The position numbers and the translations under genes were made by a program. Of a stretch of 64,000 nt of DNA, positions 60,220 to 64,000 are shown piece after piece; position 1 is the stretch's first letter, and every line of letters begins with the position of its first letter. The notes beneath the pieces are model-generated. The model was not told the origin of the DNA. It searched no databases and was given only the letters and a program-made list of their open reading frames with translations. Source of the DNA: Pseudomonadota bacterium (GTDB taxonomy: Bacteria > Pseudomonadota > Alphaproteobacteria > Sphingomonadales > Sphingomonadaceae); NCBI GenBank assembly GCA_023389105.1, contig JAEWEY010000001.1:166974-230973 (forward strand), read 5' to 3'.

Positions 60220-61931
60220 CCACGCTCGCCCTTCTTCGGCGGCTGCGCGGCCGGCGCGCTGTTTGGCTGCGCGTTGGCGCGGTCGGCGGCGGACCGGTCG
60301 CGGGCGGCGCGGAATTCGCTGTCGGCGCTCCAGTTCGGCCAGGCGCGCGAATTGGCGAGCTGCTGACCGACGATGTGGAGCAGGTTGGCATCCTGCGCCA
60401 TGCCGCTGAAATTCCACTGCGGGTTAAACTCGTCATCCGGCTGGTGGTAGCGCTTGGCTGTGTAGTCGACCGCGAGTGCCTCGCCACGCGCGGTGCCGCC
60501 GGTGACGAGGTCGTTGCCCGAGCGGAAGCTGACGGCCGGCACGCCGGCCTTGGCGAACGAGAAGTGGTCCGAGCGATAGAAGCCGCCGCTTTCTGGGTGC
60601 GGGTCTGGCGTGAAGTAGCGGCCCTCCGCCTTGCCGGCGGCAATCAGTGCATCGAGCAGTTCGAGCTTGGCGGTGCCGGAGATCGAGAAGTTCTTCGCGG
60701 GTCCCCACACGCCCATGGAATCGGTGTTGAGCACACCGACGGTCTTGGACAGCGGGTAGAGCGGGTGCGTGGCGTAATATTCGCTGCCGAGCAGGCCTTT
60801 TTCCTCTGCCGTCACGGCGAGGAACACGACCGAGCGTTCAGTCCGCGGCTCGAGCGAGAAGCGGCGCGCCTGCTCGATCAGCTGGGCGATGCCGGTCGCG
60901 TTGTCGACGGCGCCATTATAGATGTTGTCGCCGTTCGCGTCCGGCTTGCCGATGCCGAGGTGGTCCCAGTGACCCGAGTAGATGACGGTTTCGTCGGCGT
61001 ATTTCTTGCCAGGCAGGATGCCGACGACATTGTGCGAGGTGATGACCTCGGTCTTCGCATTGCCCTGCGCGCTAAGCGTCGCCTTTAGCGGCATTGGCTT
61101 GAAGTCGCGGCGCTTTGCGCCGGCCTTGGCGGCCTCGAAGTCCATGCCTGAGGCGGCGAAAATCTTCTGCGTCAGGTCGCGCTGGATCCAAGCTTCGAGC
61201 AGCGGGTGCTCGGCGGCGGGGTTCTCGCGGACGATGTCGAACATCGTGTTGGTGTTGGAGTTCTTGACCGTGTTCCAGCCGTAGGAGGCGGGGGCGGTCT
61301 CGTGGATGACGAGCACGCCGAGCGCGCCCTGCCGCGCGCCTTCTTCATACTTGTAAGTCCAGCGCCCGTAGTAGGTCATCGCCTTGCCGCCGAAATCGCC
61401 TTCGCCCCCTTCGAAGTCGGGGTCGTTGACGAGCATGACCGCGATCTTGCCCTTGAGATCGACCCCCTTGTAGTCGTCCCAATTCCGCTCCGGCGCCTTC
61501 ACGCCATAGCCGACGAAGACGAGCGGCGCGTTCGCCAGGTTGACGACCTTCGCGCCATTGGTCGGTGCGCGGGCGGCGATTTCCTCGCCCTGGGTCAGCG
61601 GGACCTGCTGGCCGTTGAGGTTGAGCGACATGGTCGGCGCAGCCTGCCAGTCCGATTGCAGCAGCGGCACGTCCTGCGTCCACTTGCGGCGGCCGTTCGC
61701 GGCCGGGTCACCGCCCGGCTGCAGCCCGGCGGAGCGGAACTGGTCGATGATGTAGTTGACGGTCTTGGTTTCGGCGGGCGTGTTGACGCCGCGGCCTTCG
61801 AACGCGTCGGACGAAAGGGTCTTGTCGATCTCCGACAGGCGATAGGGGCTGAAGCCGCCCATCGATGCTGCCGACACCGACGCGGCCGCCAACACCATCG
61901 CGCTGCCCGCGATCCACCGAAGCTTGTTCAT
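60216..61931 (-). CDS. Exported M28-family metallopeptidase
   Basis: A 571-aa secreted aminopeptidase-like enzyme. The signal peptide is followed by a PA-type insert domain (roughly 130-290) and the M28 catalytic part. Zinc ligands are visible as YSGHWDHLGIG, NGAVDNATGIAQL, TAEEKGLLGSEYY and, at the end, GFYRSDHFSFAKAGVPAV. The Pro-rich tail QPNSAPAAQPPKKGERG is extra. It probably releases N-terminal residues from peptides in the periplasm. It is coupled (ATGA) to the following cinA frame. Confidence 0.93.
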   Translation of the reverse strand: MNKLRWIAGSAMVLAAASVSAASMGGFSPYRLSEIDKTLSSDAFEGRGVNTPAETKTVNYIIDQFRSAGLQPGGDPAANGRRKWTQDVPLLQSDWQAAPTMSLNLNGQQVPLTQGEEIAARAPTNGAKVVNLANAPLVFVGYGVKAPERNWDDYKGVDLKGKIAVMLVNDPDFEGGEGDFGGKAMTYYGRWTYKYEEGARQGALGVLVIHETAPASYGWNTVKNSNTNTMFDIVRENPAAEHPLLEAWIQRDLTQKIFAASGMDFEAAKAGAKRRDFKPMPLKATLSAQGNAKTEVITSHNVVGILPGKKYADETVIYSGHWDHLGIGKPDANGDNIYNGAVDNATGIAQLIEQARRFSLEPRTERSVVFLAVTAEEKGLLGSEYYATHPLYPLSKTVGVLNTDSMGVWGPAKNFSISGTAKLELLDALIAAGKAEGRYFTPDPHPESGGFYRSDHFSFAKAGVPAVSFRSGNDLVTGGTARGEALAVDYTAKRYHQPDDEFNPQWNFSGMAQDANLLHIVGQQLANSRAWPNWSADSEFRAARDRSAADRANAQPNSAPAAQPPKKGERG

Positions 61932-61991
61932 CCCTGTCTCCCAAGTGCCGGGACTCGGCGAGGCCGAGCCGAAAATGCACTTGGGCCGTAG

Positions 61992-64000
61992 TTAGCGCGC
62001 GCTCGGCTGGGAAGCCCCCGAAGATGAGGCGACCGGCGGCGTGTTCGAGCGATAGCGATCGAACCAGGCGATGATGGCGGAGGCCTTGGCCGCCGCCTGG
62101 CTGGGCCGCGCGGCGATGCCGCCGTGGCTGGCGCCCGGCACCTTCACAAACATGCTTGGGACGCCCTTGAGCTTGAGCGCCGTGTAGAATTGCTCGGCCT
62201 CGCTGACGGGGGTGCGGTAGTCTTCGGCGCCGACGACGACGAGCGTCGGCGTGGTGACGTTGCCGATCAGGCTCAGCGGCGAACGCGCCCAGGACTTGTC
62301 GGCATTCTCCCATGGTTGGTAGCCGAGCCAGTAGGGGCCGAAGAAGTTGGGGCCGTCGCTGGTCAGCGCCATGCTGGTCCAATTGATCACCGGCTTCTGC
62401 GCTGCTGCCGCCTTGAAGCGGTGGGTCTTGCCGACGATCCAGGCGGTCAGGATGCCGCCGCCCGAGCCGCCGGTGACGAACAGGTTGTTCGGGTCGGCGA
62501 TGCCTGCAGCAACGGCGCCGTCGACCGCGGCCATGAGGTCGTCGAAGTCGGTGCCCGGATACGTCTTTTCGATGCCATCGGCGAAGGCCTGGCCATAGCC
62601 GGTCGAGCCGCGCGGATTGGTGAAGATCACCGCGTAACCGGCTGCCGCGTAGAGCTGATAATCGGTCGAGAAGTGTGGGCCGTAGGAGGCGTAGGGACCG
62701 CCGTGGATTTCGAGGATTGCGGGCACGCGCTTGCCCCGCGTGTAGCCGGGCGGGAGCATGACCCAGGTGGGCACATTGCCGCCGTCCGGCGCGCGGACGT
62801 TGAGCGTGGTGATGCCGGCCAGCGACTTGGCCGACAGTGACGTCGCGTTGAGGTCCGTCAGGCGGCGCAGGTTGTTGGGGTTCGACGCGACCGCGATGTC
62901 GGCCGGGCGGCCGGGGCTGTCGGTGGTGAAAGCAATGGCGCCGTTGCGCGCGACGCTGAACTGGCCCCCGGCGTAGGGACGGTCGAGGCCGCCACCGCCG
63001 ACGCTGTGCGTGAGCGGCGCAACCGCGCCATTCAGGCTGATGCGAGAGACGGTAACTCCGCCATCTTGCTCGTAAGCTGCGTAGACCGATCCGGAATCCC
63101 CGCCCCAGGCAATTTGCTGGATGCCGCGGTCGAGGCCCGGTGCGATGGCGCGGGGCGCGCCGCCCGACGCGGGCATTACGTAGATCGAGTCCTGCTCGAA
63201 ACCCTTCTTGTGATCGTCATGCCCGAGGAACGCGACCCAGCGGCCGTCCGGCGACACCTTTGGGGAGAAATCGGGTCCGTTGCGCGAGGTGAGCGCAGTG
63301 ATGGCGCCGTTGTCGAGGTCGAGGCGATAGATCTCGCTGTCCTGGGCGATCAATTCCCAATTCGGCTTCCTCAGGCCTCCGAAATAGATGGAGCGGCCAT
63401 CGCGGCTCCATTCGGGATCGCCGTCATTGTAGGCGCCGAAGGTTAGCTGACGGGGTGCTCCGCCCAGCGCATCGACGACGAAGATGTGGTCGAAGCCGGG
63501 CTTAAGATAGCCAGCGCCGTCGGCACGGTAGGTAACCTTGTCGATGACTTGGAGCGGGTCCGCCCATTTCGCGCCCTCCGGCTTCTCGGGCGCCTTGCCG
63601 AGGCGGGCGCCGTCGTCGGGAACGGTCATCAGATAGGCGATCTGGCGGCCGGTCGGCGACCAGTTGATCGCGCTGGGACTATCGGGCAGGCCGGTGATCT
63701 TGGCGCTGGCGCCGGTGTCCATCCAGCGGACGTAAAGTTGCGGCGCGCCGCCATCGGCTTTGACGTAGGCGAGGCGCCGGCCGTCGGGCGACCAGCGCGG
63801 GCTCGACGCGCTGCCTTCGGTGACCAGCGGGCGCTGCGCACCGGTGGCAACGTCGATCAGCCAGATCGATGATGTCGCGCGGTCGGTCATGATGTCGTTG
63901 GCGCGGCGCACGTAGGCGATCTGGCGGCCATCCGGGCTGATCTGCGGGTCGGAGGCGGCGGTGAGGTCGAACAGGTCGCGGCCGGTGAAGATCGGGTTGG
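61992..64000 (-). CDS. S9-family prolyl oligopeptidase, 5' end outside window
   Basis: The frame runs through the right window edge, so only the last 669 residues are seen; the visible N-terminal end reads FTGRDLFDLTAASDPQISPD. A beta-propeller with WSPDGRRLAYV, SPTGRQIAYL and SRDGRSIYFGG repeats precedes the alpha/beta-hydrolase domain. There the nucleophile is in VTGGSGGGILTAWIVG, the Asp in VVGAEDYRTPVSEAEQFY and the His in PGASHGGIAARP. It cleaves short proline-containing or acyl-peptides. It ends 60 bases before the M28 gene start on the same strand. Confidence 0.93.
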   Translation of the reverse strand, partial: NPIFTGRDLFDLTAASDPQISPDGRQIAYVRRANDIMTDRATSSIWLIDVATGAQRPLVTEGSASSPRWSPDGRRLAYVKADGGAPQLYVRWMDTGASAKITGLPDSPSAINWSPTGRQIAYLMTVPDDGARLGKAPEKPEGAKWADPLQVIDKVTYRADGAGYLKPGFDHIFVVDALGGAPRQLTFGAYNDGDPEWSRDGRSIYFGGLRKPNWELIAQDSEIYRLDLDNGAITALTSRNGPDFSPKVSPDGRWVAFLGHDDHKKGFEQDSIYVMPASGGAPRAIAPGLDRGIQQIAWGGDSGSVYAAYEQDGGVTVSRISLNGAVAPLTHSVGGGGLDRPYAGGQFSVARNGAIAFTTDSPGRPADIAVASNPNNLRRLTDLNATSLSAKSLAGITTLNVRAPDGGNVPTWVMLPPGYTRGKRVPAILEIHGGPYASYGPHFSTDYQLYAAAGYAVIFTNPRGSTGYGQAFADGIEKTYPGTDFDDLMAAVDGAVAAGIADPNNLFVTGGSGGGILTAWIVGKTHRFKAAAAQKPVINWTSMALTSDGPNFFGPYWLGYQPWENADKSWARSPLSLIGNVTTPTLVVVGAEDYRTPVSEAEQFYTALKLKGVPSMFVKVPGASHGGIAARPSQAAAKASAIIAWFDRYRSNTPPVASSSGASQPSAR

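Overview
The window is high-GC, densely coded chromosomal DNA from an alphaproteobacterium, most likely a sphingomonad (Sphingomonas/Sphingomicrobium type). The evidence is a circularly permuted two-piece tmRNA gene, a GTTC-N7-GTTC LexA box in front of uvrA, an EcfG-type GGAAC-N16-CGTT promoter, UrcA-family and other small exported proteins typical of sphingomonads, and dispersed intergenic repeats of the kind that litter sphingomonad genomes. There is no rRNA, recognisable tRNA, CRISPR array, integrase or transposase.

Layout. 0-6.6 kb: a truncated YdhS-like flavoprotein overlapping folE, a DUF2383 four-helix protein, a Tat-exported amine oxidase, an exported methyltransferase-like protein overlapping a dicarboxylate symporter, and an UrcA protein. 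6.6-9.7 kb: a LytS/LytTR two-component pair, then a 71-aa protein behind a consensus EcfG promoter and an unknown 183-aa protein. 9.7-12.0 kb: a minus-strand cassette of a MurC-like ligase, a 2H-phosphoesterase-like protein and an HAD nucleotidase. 12.0-14.7 kb: an accessory patch of SUKH, unknown, tiny membrane and DUF4844 proteins punctuated by five copies of a REP-like palindrome. 14.7-23.7 kb: a D-aminoacylase homologue lacking the usual HxH, ChaA, an LD-carboxypeptidase, a SWIB protein, a lipoprotein-NUDIX-extensin operon, two-piece ssrA, a large amidohydrolase and mscL. 23.8-28.8 kb: a LemA-TPM-TPM-NUDIX operon, a double-hairpin repeat, a metallophosphoesterase, nadC and a Tyr/Gly-rich exported protein. 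28.9-33.5 kb: a flavin oxidoreductase-SH3-RidA-GFA operon and several small conserved or exported proteins, with a strongly structured intergenic stretch.

33.6-35.9 kb is an AT-richer insert with a RelE/HigB-like toxin, an XRE antitoxin and a membrane M48 protease, preceded by a perfect 16-bp palindrome. 35.9-38.9 kb is uvrA. 39-42.2 kb pairs ppk1 with a divergent pyrophosphatase-like gene. 42.3-53 kb carries exported hydrolases (DUF885, L,D-transpeptidase, M13), a universal stress protein, a pyridoxamine-oxidase-like protein and a membrane glutamate-synthase-like flavoprotein. 53.1-56.8 kb holds thpR, a NUDIX gene, ppk2, a DUF4956 membrane protein and a distant CotH-like exported protein. 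56.9-64 kb holds a Shewanella-type phosphatase, a Bax-inhibitor-1 protein, a GST, a frameshifted cinA, an M28 peptidase and a 5'-truncated S9 peptidase.

Themes. There are two separate polyphosphate/pyrophosphate loci (ppk1 with a PPase-like gene; ppk2 with DUF4956 and CotH-like), many exported peptidases and cell-wall enzymes, and stress or SOS control points. The most novel-looking items are the Mur-ligase/2H/HAD cassette, the REP-like cluster, the covarying double-hairpin repeat and the toxin-antitoxin leader.
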